Assembly: GCA_934552825.1 (NCBI GenBank)
Contig: CAKTEQ010000002.1
Span: forward strand, 1 to 64,000
DNA: 64,000 nucleotides
Source: an uncultured Oscillospiraceae bacterium
GTDB lineage: Bacteria; Bacillota; Clostridia; Oscillospirales; Oscillospiraceae
Direction of reading: 5' to 3'
Shown: one piece after another, positions 41,380 to 50,597 of the stretch
How the letters are laid out: the number at the start of each line of letters is the position of its first letter
Position numbering within the stretch: the first letter of the stretch is position 1
The notes under the pieces: model-generated
Databases searched by the model: none
What the model saw: only the letters and a program-made list of their open reading frames with translations
Told to the model about the DNA's origin: nothing
Made by a program: the position numbers and the translations under genes

Positions 41380-42606
41380 ATGAAGATTTTTGAGGAGCTG
41401 GTGGCAAGAGGTCTCATAGCTCAGGTCACCGACGAGGAAGAGATCAAGGAACTTGTAAACACAGGTAAAGCAACATTCTACATCGGTTTTGACCCCACCG
41501 CGGACTCACTCCATGTCGGTCATTTTATGGCGCTCTGTCTGATGAAGCGCCTTCAGATGGCCGGAAACCGTCCTGTTGTGCTCATAGGCGGCGGTACGGG
41601 TTATGTCGGCGACCCCTCCGGGCGAACAGACATGCGTTCCATGATGACACCCGAGACTATCCAGCACAACTGCGACTGCTTCAAAAAGCAGATGGAGAGA
41701 TTTATTGAGTTCGGCGACGGCAAAGCGATAATGGTGAATAACGCCGATTGGCTGCTGAAGCTCAACTATATCGATCTGCTCCGTGAGGTAGGCGCATGCT
41801 TCTCCGTTAACAATATGCTCAGAGCCGAGTGCTACAAGCAGCGTATGGAGAAGGGACTGAGCTTCCTTGAGTTCAACTACATGATAATGCAGTCCTACGA
41901 TTTCTATCATCTCTATCAGAATTACGGATGCAATATGCAGTTCGGCGGCGACGATCAGTGGAGCAACATGCTCGGCGGCACGGAGCTTATCCGCAAGAAG
42001 CTCGGCAAAGACGCATATGCCATGACCATTACACTGCTCATGAACAGCGAGGGAAAGAAGATGGGCAAGACCGCAAACGGCGCTGTGTGGCTCGACCCAA
42101 ACAAGACGAGCCCATACGAGTTCTACCAGTACTGGCGCAATGTCGGCGATAACGATGTTCTCAAGTGCATCCGTATGCTCACCTTCCTGCCGCTCGAGCA
42201 GATCGATGAGATGGATAAATGGCAGGGCGCGGAGCTCAACCGAGCAAAGGAGATACTTGCTTACGAGCTTACGGCGCTTGTGCACGGCAAGGAAGAGGCA
42301 AAGAAAGCAGAAGAGACCGCAAAAGCACTGTTCAGCTCCGGCGGCAGCATGGACAATATGCCAGCAACAGAACTGACAGAGTCTGACTTCACGGACGGTG
42401 CCGTGACGATCCTTGATCTACTAATCAAATGCAAGGTCGTCCCCAGCAAGGGCGAGGCGAGACGCAACGTCGAGCAGGGCGGCGTCGAGGTAAATGGCGA
42501 GAAGGTTACATCTTTCGGCACCTCGTTTACACCGGAGCAGCTCAAGGGTGACGGCATTGTCATTAAAAAAGGTAAAAAGACATACCACAGAGCGTTTGTC
42601 AAATAA
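41380..42606 (+). CDS. tyrS: Tyrosyl-tRNA synthetase
   Basis: A 408 aa class I synthetase. The HIGH-equivalent is in DPTADSLHVGHFMAL (about 40-48) and the KMSKS-equivalent is KKMGKT (about 228). A C-terminal S4 domain (SKGEARRNVEQGGVEVNGEK) binds tRNA. The TTG two codons upstream is less likely than the ATG at 41380. The TyrS2 (TyrZ-like) versus TyrS1 class is not resolved. Confidence 0.96.
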   Translation: MKIFEELVARGLIAQVTDEEEIKELVNTGKATFYIGFDPTADSLHVGHFMALCLMKRLQMAGNRPVVLIGGGTGYVGDPSGRTDMRSMMTPETIQHNCDCFKKQMERFIEFGDGKAIMVNNADWLLKLNYIDLLREVGACFSVNNMLRAECYKQRMEKGLSFLEFNYMIMQSYDFYHLYQNYGCNMQFGGDDQWSNMLGGTELIRKKLGKDAYAMTITLLMNSEGKKMGKTANGAVWLDPNKTSPYEFYQYWRNVGDNDVLKCIRMLTFLPLEQIDEMDKWQGAELNRAKEILAYELTALVHGKEEAKKAEETAKALFSSGGSMDNMPATELTESDFTDGAVTILDLLIKCKVVPSKGEARRNVEQGGVEVNGEKVTSFGTSFTPEQLKGDGIVIKKGKKTYHRAFVK

Positions 42607-42610
42607 GAGA

Positions 42611-42641
42611 AAGGGCATTGCGTCTCATACGCAATGCCCTT
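42611..42641. terminator. Bidirectional terminator between tyrS and dapB
   Basis: A perfect 13 bp stem (42611-42623 with 42629-42641) in the convergent gap, serving both genes. Confidence 0.85.
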
Positions 42642-42649
42642 GATTCTTA

Positions 42650-43402
42650 TCATTTTATAACATCTGTCATCGTATATAGTCCAGGAGCTTTAATGCCCGC
42701 CATATACCGAGCCGCCTTAACAGCACCGGAAGCAAACACCTCACGGGAACCGATGGAGTGGGAGATGGTTATCACCTCGTCGTGTCCGGCAAAAATCACC
42801 TCGTGCTCTCCGACAATGGTTCCGCCGCGGATAGAGGATATACCGATCTCTTTTATACCCCGCTGGTGCCGCACGGATGAACGGTCGGTGACGTACTCCA
42901 TATCTCCGCCACGGGCTTCGTTCGCGGCGTCAGCCAGCATCAGCGCCGTACCGCTGGGAGCGTCCAGCTTTTTGTTGTGGTGCTTTTCCAGAATCTCAAT
43001 ATCATATCCGTCCCCGAGAACGGCCACAGCGCGCCGTATGAGGTCGGCTATCAGGTTAATGCCGATGGACATGTTCCCCGAACGGAAAACCGGTATCCTC
43101 CGAGCTGCGTCATTGATCTTATCTGTCTGCTCCGAAGAATACCCGGTCGCACAGAGAACGGCAGGAATGGAAAAACGCTCACAGTAGGAGAGAATTCCGT
43201 CCAGTGCCGCTGGATTTGAGAAATCAATAAGGGCGTCCGCACTGCCGCCGTATTCCATAAGGTCAGCATAGACGGGATAACTGCCCGGCTGAGTATTCAC
43301 ATCAACTCCGCAGACTATCTTCATTTCCTTATCGTCCCGCAGCAGCTCTGTTATGACGCGTCCCATGCGTCCATTGCAGCCCACGAGGATTATCTTCTGC
43401 AT
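42650..43402 (-). CDS. dapB: 4-hydroxy-tetrahydrodipicolinate reductase
   Basis: A 250 aa NAD(P)H-dependent enzyme of the DAP/lysine pathway. The Rossmann start LVGCNGRMGRVI and the catalytic EKHHNKKLDAPSGTA block (about 155) are present. It is third in the asd-dapA-dapB operon, 15 bases after dapA. In a spore former the pathway also feeds dipicolinate. Confidence 0.96.
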   Translation of the reverse strand: MQKIILVGCNGRMGRVITELLRDDKEMKIVCGVDVNTQPGSYPVYADLMEYGGSADALIDFSNPAALDGILSYCERFSIPAVLCATGYSSEQTDKINDAARRIPVFRSGNMSIGINLIADLIRRAVAVLGDGYDIEILEKHHNKKLDAPSGTALMLADAANEARGGDMEYVTDRSSVRHQRGIKEIGISSIRGGTIVGEHEVIFAGHDEVITISHSIGSREVFASGAVKAARYMAGIKAPGLYTMTDVIK

Positions 43403-43417
43403 GAAAACACCCTTTCT

Positions 43418-44308
43418 TCAGCGGACGGCGAGTCCAGCGTTGAGCATTGCCGCGCGGAGCTTCTCTCTGTTTTCAGGACTTATCTCGTAGAGTGGCATGC
43501 GCAGCTCACCTGAGCAGAGGCCCATCATATCCATAGCCGCCTTAACGGGGATGGGATTAGTCTCAATAAAGAGTTTTTCGATAAGGTCTCCGTATTTTAC
43601 CTGAAGCTCAGCCGCCTGTTCGTATTTTCCCTCAAGGCAGAGGTGGCTGATTTTGACGATCTCTGCGGGTATTATGTTGGATGCGACGGAGATGATACCC
43701 TTGCCGCCGAGTGCCATTACGGGTACTATCTGGTCGTCATTGCCGGACCAGATATAAAAATCATCAGGGCAAAGGCTACGTGTCTTGAGCATGAGGGTGA
43801 AGTTGCCGGAGGCTTCCTTCACACCGTTTATCATAGGATGCTCTGCGAGTGCAGCATAGCTCTCGGCGGTAAAGCTGAGACCGGTACGGGAGGGGACATT
43901 ATAAAGTATCATAGGGATGTTGACCCTGTCCGCAATGTAGCGGAAGTGGTTTACGAGTCCACGCTGAGAAGTCTTATTGTAATACGGCGTCACAAGGAGC
44001 AGTCCGTCGGCGCCCATCTCCTCCGCACGTACGGAGAAATCAAGGGCGTGCATTGTATCGTTGCTGCCTGTGCCGGCGATGACCTTTGCTCTGCCGGCAG
44101 TGCGCTCAACACAGAAATTGATGGCGTCAAGGTGCTCCGGATCCTTAAGCGTCGCTGATTCGCCCGTTGTTCCGCAGACTATTATAGCGTCCGTGCCGTT
44201 TTTGATCTGAAACTCTATGAGCTTTTCAAAAGTATCAAAATCGATATTACCGTTTTTGAATGGCGTTGCTATCGCGACGCCGGCACCGGTGAATACAGGC
44301 ATTCTCAT
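43418..44308 (-). CDS. dapA: 4-hydroxy-tetrahydrodipicolinate synthase
   Basis: A 296 aa TIM-barrel aldolase condensing pyruvate and aspartate semialdehyde. The Schiff-base Lys is in INGVKEASGN (about 163), the Tyr in LYNVPSRTG, and GTTGESATL binds pyruvate. It starts six bases after asd. Confidence 0.97.
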   Translation of the reverse strand: MRMPVFTGAGVAIATPFKNGNIDFDTFEKLIEFQIKNGTDAIIVCGTTGESATLKDPEHLDAINFCVERTAGRAKVIAGTGSNDTMHALDFSVRAEEMGADGLLLVTPYYNKTSQRGLVNHFRYIADRVNIPMILYNVPSRTGLSFTAESYAALAEHPMINGVKEASGNFTLMLKTRSLCPDDFYIWSGNDDQIVPVMALGGKGIISVASNIIPAEIVKISHLCLEGKYEQAAELQVKYGDLIEKLFIETNPIPVKAAMDMMGLCSGELRMPLYEISPENREKLRAAMLNAGLAVR

Positions 44309-44314
44309 ATTTGC

Positions 44315-45400
44315 TTACCTCCTGTCAATATACCCCTGGGCACAGAGCAGCTCAGCCAGCAGGACTCCGCCGCCGGCAGCTCCTCTCAGGGTGTTGTGGG
44401 AAAGGCAGACGAACTTAATATCATACTGTGTGTCCCGGCGCAGTCTGCCTATGGAAACAGCCATGCCCTTCTCCAGATCCCGGTCCAGCTTTGTCTGGGG
44501 GCGGTTATCCTCTGTGAAATAGTTGAGGAACTTTTTCGGCGCGGTGGGGAGCTCCAGTTCCTGGGGGACGCCCCTGAACTCGTTCCAGATGCCGATTATT
44601 TCGTCAAGGGGCGGGCACTTCTCAAAGGAAGCGAACGTCGCCGCCATATGACCGTTTGATACGGGGACTCTGATACACTGGCTTGTGATATTCGGAGATA
44701 CCGCGGGGACCATAACGCCGTTTTCAATTCTGCCCCATACTCGCATGGGCTCCTGCTCGGATTTTTCCTCCTCGCCGCCGATGTAGGGGATAACGTTATC
44801 CACCATTTCGGGCCAGGTCTCAAAAGTCTTGCCGGCACCGGAAATAGCCTGATATGTGCAGGCAAGGACGCTTGTAACGCCGAACTTCATCAGAGGATGG
44901 AGCGCCGGAACATAGCTCTGGATAGAGCAGTTTGACTTAACCGCGATAAATCCGCGCTTTGTTCCAAGCCGCCTGCGCTGGTATTCGATGACAGCGGCGT
45001 GTTCGGGATTGAGCTCAGGAATTATCATGGGCACGTCCGGCGTCCAGCGGTGGGCGGAGTTGTTTGAGATAACAGGGCACTCATTTTGGGCATAGCGCTC
45101 CTCAAGAGCCTTTATTTCATCCTTGGGCATATCCACAGCACAGAAAACAAAATCCACCATGCCAGCGATCTTCTCGCAGTCCGCCACAGCGTCCATAACT
45201 ATGATGTCCTTTGCGCAGTTGGGCAGGGGAGACTCCATAGCCCACTTGGTCCCAACAGCCTGCTCATAGGTTTTACCGGCGCTGCGGGCGCTGGCAGCGA
45301 TCACTTTAAGTTCAAACCAGGGGTGGCCTGCAATGAGCGTCACGAAGCGCTGACCGACCATTCCCGTACCGCCTACGATACCAACTGCATACTTCTGCAT
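44315..45400 (-). CDS. asd: Aspartate-semialdehyde dehydrogenase (long, archaeal/fungal-like class)
   Basis: A 361 aa NADPH enzyme making aspartate semialdehyde from aspartyl phosphate. The Rossmann motif is GIVGGTGMVGQRF, the catalytic Cys is in VKSNCSIQSY (about 155), and the His is in RVPVSNGHMAA. The length and SNCSIQ context suggest the class common in archaea, yeast and Clostridia rather than the enteric type. The ATG at 45400 is chosen because GGAGG is eight bases upstream; the ATG at 45415 overlaps it. First gene of the DAP operon. Confidence 0.95.
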   Translation of the reverse strand: MQKYAVGIVGGTGMVGQRFVTLIAGHPWFELKVIAASARSAGKTYEQAVGTKWAMESPLPNCAKDIIVMDAVADCEKIAGMVDFVFCAVDMPKDEIKALEERYAQNECPVISNNSAHRWTPDVPMIIPELNPEHAAVIEYQRRRLGTKRGFIAVKSNCSIQSYVPALHPLMKFGVTSVLACTYQAISGAGKTFETWPEMVDNVIPYIGGEEEKSEQEPMRVWGRIENGVMVPAVSPNITSQCIRVPVSNGHMAATFASFEKCPPLDEIIGIWNEFRGVPQELELPTAPKKFLNYFTEDNRPQTKLDRDLEKGMAVSIGRLRRDTQYDIKFVCLSHNTLRGAAGGGVLLAELLCAQGYIDRR

Positions 45401-45455
45401 TCTAAGGACCTCCATTTCAGGTAAATAATAGCAACATTAAAATTGTCTGATAGCC

Positions 45456-45485
45456 TTGAAATAAGTGCATGTTTTGTAATATAAT
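45456..45485 (+). promoter_or_regulatory. Promoter of the SpoIID-like gene
   Basis: TTGAAA (45456-45461), 18 bases, TATAAT (45480-45485). It lies inside the leader of the divergent asd transcript. Confidence 0.7.
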
Positions 45486-45539
45486 GTCACAAACTGCGGC
45501 AGAACGCCGCTCGGCATATTAGGCCATCTTTATTCGTTG

Positions 45540-45568
45540 ATAGTATCATAATTGCGAACAAGTGTCAA
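45540..45568 (-). promoter_or_regulatory. Promoter of the asd-dapA-dapB operon
   Basis: On the minus strand TTGACA (45563-45568), 17 bases, TACTAT (45540-45545). The implied leader is about 130 bases and has a GCGGC/GCCGC hairpin. No lysine-riboswitch consensus was recognised. Confidence 0.75.
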
Positions 45569-45600
45569 TCACACGCGCACTGTATCGATAGGAGAATAAT

Positions 45601-47316
45601 ATGAAAAAAGCACTGAAAAAACTGTTAATAATTGCGCTGGCGTGCAGTGCCGCGCTGTCATGCCTGATACTTCCGGCGTCTGCCGTAGAGGCAAACCCTA
45701 CGATCCGCGTCGGGCTTGCTTACGGTACCGGGACACTGTCTGCCGCCCATCTCCAGAACGCCAACGGATACGGCAGGGGATTCCGCCTGGGATATTTTGA
45801 CGGCAGCTATCAGTTCGTTCAGCTTGCCACAGTGTCCACGGATAATATAGCTATCCTTAAGGACAAGAACATATACTATGACGCGTCCCAGGCTGAAAAA
45901 CGCTTCAGTTCCACTCTTGTAGCGGGACAGACGGGCGTCGTGGGCGCATATCACCTTGAGCTTGCGGGTGTTTATTACAGCTACGAAGAGGCCGCGAGCA
46001 ACTGCATTTATGACGGATGCTTTCCCGCGTATGTAAACGGTGCGTACAGGGTGCGCGTGGGGCAGTACTCCTCTGTGGACGAGGCGAATACCGCCGGAAT
46101 TTCAAGGCAGTTTATGAACTATACCGTGGTCGGGGACAGCAGCACCTGCTACACTGTGGTAGACCGATATACGGCCGCTGTTCTCTTCGAATTCGATAAC
46201 GGCGGGGCAGGCTTGGGCGTAATGCCGGACGTCACAAACGCCTATGATGTGCAGACTTGGTTCGCCGGCTTCAAATACCGGGGTGGTTTTGAGTACAGAC
46301 GCTTGAGCGGCGGTGATATTACCGTTATAAATTATGTGACAATCGACGATTACGCAAAGGGCATACTGCCCTATGAAATGAGCGCCGATTGGCCCATCGA
46401 AGCGCTGAAAGCCCAGTGTCTTGCCGCGAAGAGCTACACTCTGTGCAGCATTGGCAAGCACCGCTCATCCGGGTTTGACCTCTGCAACACGACCGACTGC
46501 CAGGTTTACCGGGGCTGCAACAGCGCAAACTCCAACAGCGACCTCGCTGTAAATCAAACGTCCGGAGAGTATGTCCTCTATAACGGACAGCCCGCTCAAT
46601 GCTTCTATTACTCCAGTAACGGCGGCGCATCTGAGGACGCGGGCAATGTGTGGAATGAGGATATTCCATACCTTAAGGGCGTCGTTGATAACTATGAGAC
46701 GATTGACTCGTCCTATTCACACACTTTTACTCCCACAGAGCTTGGATGGCTGTTCAATGCCAGCGGATACTCGAATTCCGGAACTATCGTCCAGTGCTAT
46801 GTGTCTCAGAAAACAGCTATGGGAAACGTCTATGCCGTTACATTTGTGGACTCCAACGGCAAAACCATGACGATCACAAAGGAAGCGGCGCGCAACCTAT
46901 TTTACAGCAATACCCTCGGCAACAAGAAAACAAGCCAGAGGTTTGATGTTATCACCAATTATGCTGACGGTTCTTCTTCTGGCGGAAGTGACGGCGGCGC
47001 CATATATGTTAACGGTTCCGCGAGCGACATTACTGAATTCACCGGAGTCTATGCCATAGGCTCTTCCGGTACGGCGGCGATCGGCTCAAAGACAGCATAT
47101 GCCATAAGCGGCAGTGGGACTGCCGACGCGGTAAGTCCCTCCGGAGGCAGTGCTCCTTCAGGCGGTGGGACAGCGGTTTCATTCACAGTGTCAGGTTCCG
47201 GACTTGGCCATAACGTGGGTATGAGCCAGTGGGGCGCCCACGCTATGGCAACGGCAGGCTATACATACAGGGATATACTCGCGTTCTATTACACGGGAGT
47301 CACGATAGGCAGGTAA
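45601..47316 (+). CDS. Exported SpoIID/LytB-domain protein
   Basis: A 571 aa exported protein. After a signal peptide (about 1-29, ending ASA) comes an N-terminal beta-rich region with an SPOR-like segment (about 110-170). The SpoIID domain covers about 240-410, with VTIDDYAKGILPYEMSADWP, the catalytic-type Glu in PYEMS, and CFYYSSNGGASEDAGNVW. A Ser/Gly linker (about 460-525) leads to the C-terminal block GLGHNVGMSQWGAHAMA. SpoIID is a lytic transglycosylase for engulfment; this is longer, so a vegetative wall enzyme (LytB-like) is possible. No transmembrane anchor beyond the signal. Confidence 0.9.
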   Translation: MKKALKKLLIIALACSAALSCLILPASAVEANPTIRVGLAYGTGTLSAAHLQNANGYGRGFRLGYFDGSYQFVQLATVSTDNIAILKDKNIYYDASQAEKRFSSTLVAGQTGVVGAYHLELAGVYYSYEEAASNCIYDGCFPAYVNGAYRVRVGQYSSVDEANTAGISRQFMNYTVVGDSSTCYTVVDRYTAAVLFEFDNGGAGLGVMPDVTNAYDVQTWFAGFKYRGGFEYRRLSGGDITVINYVTIDDYAKGILPYEMSADWPIEALKAQCLAAKSYTLCSIGKHRSSGFDLCNTTDCQVYRGCNSANSNSDLAVNQTSGEYVLYNGQPAQCFYYSSNGGASEDAGNVWNEDIPYLKGVVDNYETIDSSYSHTFTPTELGWLFNASGYSNSGTIVQCYVSQKTAMGNVYAVTFVDSNGKTMTITKEAARNLFYSNTLGNKKTSQRFDVITNYADGSSSGGSDGGAIYVNGSASDITEFTGVYAIGSSGTAAIGSKTAYAISGSGTADAVSPSGGSAPSGGGTAVSFTVSGSGLGHNVGMSQWGAHAMATAGYTYRDILAFYYTGVTIGR

Positions 47317-47327
47317 GTGGTAAATAC

Positions 47328-48353
47328 ATGAGAAAAAGCGACTTTAACTTTGAACTTCCGGAAGAGCTTATCGCTCAGCACCCATTGGATAAACGGGATA
47401 CCTCCCGCCTTATGGTGCTTGATAAGAACACAGGAGAAATATGGCACAGGCATTTTTATGATCTCATTGATGAGCTTCAGGCTGGCGACTGCCTGATAAT
47501 GAACAATTCAAGAGTAATACCCGCGCGGCTTTTGGGCGTGCGTATGCCGACTATGGGCGCTGTTGAGGTGCTGCTCCTGAAGGACAAGGGCGACGGCGTC
47601 TGGGAGTGCCTTACGAAGCCAGGGCGCAAAGCGAAACCAGGAGCGCAGCTCTCCTTTGGCGAAGGGGAACTGACGGCAGAGGTCCTGGAGGTCGTCGAGG
47701 GCGGAAACCGCCTTATAAAGTTCAATTATGAGGGCGTTTTTCTTGAAGTCCTCGAGCGACTCGGCAAGATGCCGCTGCCGCCCTATATAAAGGAAGAGCT
47801 CCAGGACGCGGAACGTTATCAGACAGTATATTCGAAGGTATCCGGCTCCGCGGCGGCTCCTACCGCCGGGCTGCATTTCACGAACGAACTGCTCGACGCC
47901 ATACGCGCAAAGGGCATAAACACCGGCTTTGTCACTCTTCATGTGGGATTGGGTACTTTCCGCCCTGTGAAGGAGGACGAGATAACCGACCACATCATGC
48001 ATTCAGAGTATTGTGAAATACCCGCGGAGACCGCTGAGCTTATAAATAAAACAAAGGCGGCGGGGCGGCGCGTAGTCGCCGTAGGTACCACAACTTGCCG
48101 AACGCTGGAATCCCAGTGCGGTGACGACGGAGTTATGCGGGGGTCCTCTGTTTGGACGGATATTTTTATTTATCCGGGATATAAATTCAAGGTTATAGAC
48201 GCGCTGGTTACCAATTTTCACCTGCCGGAAAGTACTCTTGTTATGCTCGTCTCCGCCCTTGCCGGCAGGGAGCATATTCTCAATGCCTACAATGAAGCAG
48301 TCAAAGAAAAATACAGGTTCTTCTCCTTCGGCGATGCGATGTTTATAAGATAA
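47328..48353 (+). CDS. queA: S-adenosylmethionine:tRNA ribosyltransferase-isomerase
   Basis: A 341 aa enzyme of queuosine synthesis, transferring ribose from SAM to preQ1 in tRNA. DFNFELPEELIAQHP at the start and SAAAPTAGLHFT, VTLHVGLGTFRPV and VTNFHLPESTL are hallmarks. The frame extends into the previous gene; the ATG at 47328 is 12 bases past that stop with AAGTGG upstream. It forms a pair with tgt. Confidence 0.95.
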   Translation: MRKSDFNFELPEELIAQHPLDKRDTSRLMVLDKNTGEIWHRHFYDLIDELQAGDCLIMNNSRVIPARLLGVRMPTMGAVEVLLLKDKGDGVWECLTKPGRKAKPGAQLSFGEGELTAEVLEVVEGGNRLIKFNYEGVFLEVLERLGKMPLPPYIKEELQDAERYQTVYSKVSGSAAAPTAGLHFTNELLDAIRAKGINTGFVTLHVGLGTFRPVKEDEITDHIMHSEYCEIPAETAELINKTKAAGRRVVAVGTTTCRTLESQCGDDGVMRGSSVWTDIFIYPGYKFKVIDALVTNFHLPESTLVMLVSALAGREHILNAYNEAVKEKYRFFSFGDAMFIR

Positions 48354-48362
48354 GAGGTAAGT

Positions 48363-49493
48363 ATGTTTGAAGTATTAAAAACCGAGGGAAAAGCGCGCCG
48401 CGGCGTGTATACATCACCTCACAGCGTTGTGCAGACTCCTGTGTTCATGAATGTCGGAACCCAGGGCGCAATCAAGGGCGCCCTCAGCGCCGGTGATCTG
48501 GAGAATATCGGCTGCCAGGTGGAGCTTTCCAACACATATCACCTGCACCTGCGCCCGGGCGACGAGGTCGTCAAGAAAATGGGCGGTCTCCACAGGTTTA
48601 TGACCTGGGACAAAACTATCCTGACGGACAGCGGCGGCTTTCAGGTGTTTTCCCTGGCGGGGCTCAGAAAAATCACAGAAGAAGGCGTCCACTTCGCTTC
48701 CCACCTGGATGGACGCAAAATTTTCATGGGTCCCGAGGAGAGTATGCGCATCCAGTCAAATCTGGGGTCAGACATAGCAATGGCCTTTGATGAGTGTGTC
48801 GAAAACCCCGCGCCGAGAGAATATGTGCAGCGCTCCACAGAGCGTACGCTGCGCTGGCTCGTGCGATGCAAGACCGAGCTTGACAGGCTGAACTCGCTGC
48901 CAGATACAGTTAACCCCGGTCAGGTCCTCTGGGGGATAAACCAGGGCGGCACTTATGATGATATACGCATCTGGCATATGCAGGAGATAGCGAAGCTGGA
49001 CCTTGCCGGGTATGCCATCGGTGGTCTTGCCGTCGGGGAACCGACGGAAGTCATGTACCGCATTATCGACTCCGTCGAACCTTACGCTCCGGCGGATAAG
49101 CCGAGATACCTTATGGGTGTCGGCACGCCCGTCAATATTCTCCAGGGCGTACTCAGAGGCGTGGATTTCTTCGATTGCGTCATGCCGGCGAGAAACGCCC
49201 GCCACGGCAAGCTATTCACCTGGAGCGGTGCAATGAATATCAAAAATGAAAAGTACAAGCTGGACGAGCGCCCCATTGACCCGGAATGCGACTGCCAAGT
49301 GTGCCGCAGGTACTCCCGTGCTTATATACGGCATCTATTCAAAGCGGAGGAGATGCTGGCGATGCGCCTCGCTGTCACGCATAATCTCTATTTTTACAAC
49401 AAACTTATGGAACGCATCCGGAGCGCGCTCGACGATGGGTGCTATTCGGAGTTCTGCGGTGAATACTCTGTCAAGCTGGACGAACGGCTGTAA
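48363..49493 (+). CDS. tgt: tRNA-guanine transglycosylase
   Basis: A 376 aa TIM-barrel enzyme inserting preQ1 at position 34 of tRNAs with GUN anticodons. The catalytic Asp is in LTDSGGFQVFS (about 92), the second in FDCVMPARNARHG, and the zinc site is CDCQVC with a later His. It lies nine bases after queA. Confidence 0.97.
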   Translation: MFEVLKTEGKARRGVYTSPHSVVQTPVFMNVGTQGAIKGALSAGDLENIGCQVELSNTYHLHLRPGDEVVKKMGGLHRFMTWDKTILTDSGGFQVFSLAGLRKITEEGVHFASHLDGRKIFMGPEESMRIQSNLGSDIAMAFDECVENPAPREYVQRSTERTLRWLVRCKTELDRLNSLPDTVNPGQVLWGINQGGTYDDIRIWHMQEIAKLDLAGYAIGGLAVGEPTEVMYRIIDSVEPYAPADKPRYLMGVGTPVNILQGVLRGVDFFDCVMPARNARHGKLFTWSGAMNIKNEKYKLDERPIDPECDCQVCRRYSRAYIRHLFKAEEMLAMRLAVTHNLYFYNKLMERIRSALDDGCYSEFCGEYSVKLDERL

Positions 49494-49497
49494 AAAT

Positions 49498-49525
49498 ATC
49501 CCCTTGCGCTCAGGCGCAAGGGGAT
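49498..49525. terminator. Bidirectional terminator after tgt
   Basis: A perfect 12 bp stem (49498-49509 with 49514-49525), loop TCAG, T-rich on both outer sides. It separates tgt from the convergent gene. Confidence 0.87.
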
Positions 49526-49539
49526 TTATTTGTCAAAAA

Positions 49540-49947
49540 TCAGTTATCCAGGAGGATATTATCCGTTCCGTTTTTTTCAAATTCGTCAATATATTCATCC
49601 ATACGGGCAGTCAGCTCATCATAATTATCAGAGGTGATCGGCTCATGGTCCATATCTCTCCGCGCCAACTCCTCGGCAAGTATCTCAAAGAAAACGGTAT
49701 CCTCATAGTCCATAATAGCCTCGTGAATGCCACCGTCAACAAAGGCCCGGGAGGGGAGAACTTCTCCGTTGAACACCTCAGCAAGCTCGGTCATTCCGTT
49801 TTCGAGCGCTTTGCTGAACAGAGCGCTCTCAACTTCGTCGTAGTCCGCAAAGCGGTCCTCTCCACGCGTTGAATTGAGCACCCAGTTGCCTATATAAACA
49901 AGATCCAGCAGCCGCCGGAACTGCTTTTTTGTCAATTCTATCTTCAA
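49540..49947 (-). CDS. Conserved acidic protein of unknown function
   Basis: About 135 aa, acidic and mostly helical: LKIELTKKQFRRLLDLVYIG at the start, then DYDEVESALFSKALENGM and an Asp/Glu-rich end. No signal peptide or membrane helix, and I do not recognise a function. The reading frame opens at 50043, but the only purine-rich ribosome binding site (GGGGTG) precedes TTG at 49947 or overlaps GTG at 49956, so a TTG start is taken with low certainty. It is convergent with tgt. Confidence 0.65.
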   Translation of the reverse strand: MKIELTKKQFRRLLDLVYIGNWVLNSTRGEDRFADYDEVESALFSKALENGMTELAEVFNGEVLPSRAFVDGGIHEAIMDYEDTVFFEILAEELARRDMDHEPITSDNYDELTARMDEYIDEFEKNGTDNILLDN

Positions 49948-50067
49948 AAATGTCACCCCGCATTTCTGGCGAATAAACCTCACCGGATAACTTAATATAT
50001 TATATAGCGTCCTTACTCTAAAATCTACATCCAGCAATAACATTTTTCAAAAAAGTTTTTAGTTGTG

Positions 50068-50096
50068 TTTACATTATTTATTTGAGGGAGTATAAT
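50068..50096 (+). promoter_or_regulatory. Promoter of the ywiB-like gene and argS
   Basis: TTTACA (50068-50073), 17 bases, TATAAT (50091-50096), 50 bases before the first start codon. Confidence 0.75.
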
Positions 50097-50146
50097 AAAG
50101 TGTCGAGGAAGTTTTCTTAATCTGTGAAAGCAGCAAGAGGTTGTTT

Positions 50147-50578
50147 ATGGATTATAAAGTAATGATATCCATTGAGGGCTGCATGACAACGATCGGCTGC
50201 GAAGAGCCGGACTCAATGGAGCTTATAACCGAGGGGACCCTCAGCGAAACTCCCCAGGGGTATACTCTCAGATACAGGGAGAGCGAAATAACCGGACTCG
50301 ACGGTACGGAGACGGTTTTTGACATATCAGAGGACACTATAACGCTGACACGCAGCGGGGATCTGTCGTCCCAGCTTGTATTCCGTCAGGATCAGAAGCA
50401 CTACAGCATGTGCTCCACGCCTTACGGCACGCTGACGATAGGAATAAACGCGTACTTCGTCCAGTGCGAGATAATCGGCAGCAGCGGCTATATATCCGTT
50501 GATTATGATATTGAGATCGAACACGCAATGACCGGCAGCAACAGTATAAGAATTGTTTTTACGCCGGCAGAAGACTGA
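50147..50578 (+). CDS. DUF1934/YwiB-like beta-barrel protein
   Basis: A 143 aa protein beginning MDYKVMISIEGCMTTIG, composed of beta strands with YRESEITGLDGTETVFDIS and YGTLTIGINAYFV, the pattern of DUF1934. In B. subtilis ywiB is adjacent to argS as here. Its role is unknown. AAGAGG lies upstream of the ATG at 50147, and argS begins 19 bases after. Confidence 0.85.
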   Translation: MDYKVMISIEGCMTTIGCEEPDSMELITEGTLSETPQGYTLRYRESEITGLDGTETVFDISEDTITLTRSGDLSSQLVFRQDQKHYSMCSTPYGTLTIGINAYFVQCEIIGSSGYISVDYDIEIEHAMTGSNSIRIVFTPAED

Positions 50579-50597
50579 TAAATAGGAGTAATAGGAA

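Noticed and set aside
45416..45600. Lysine riboswitch upstream of asd-dapA-dapB
   Set aside because: The leader is too short and lacks the conserved lysine-aptamer segments; only a simple GC hairpin is present.
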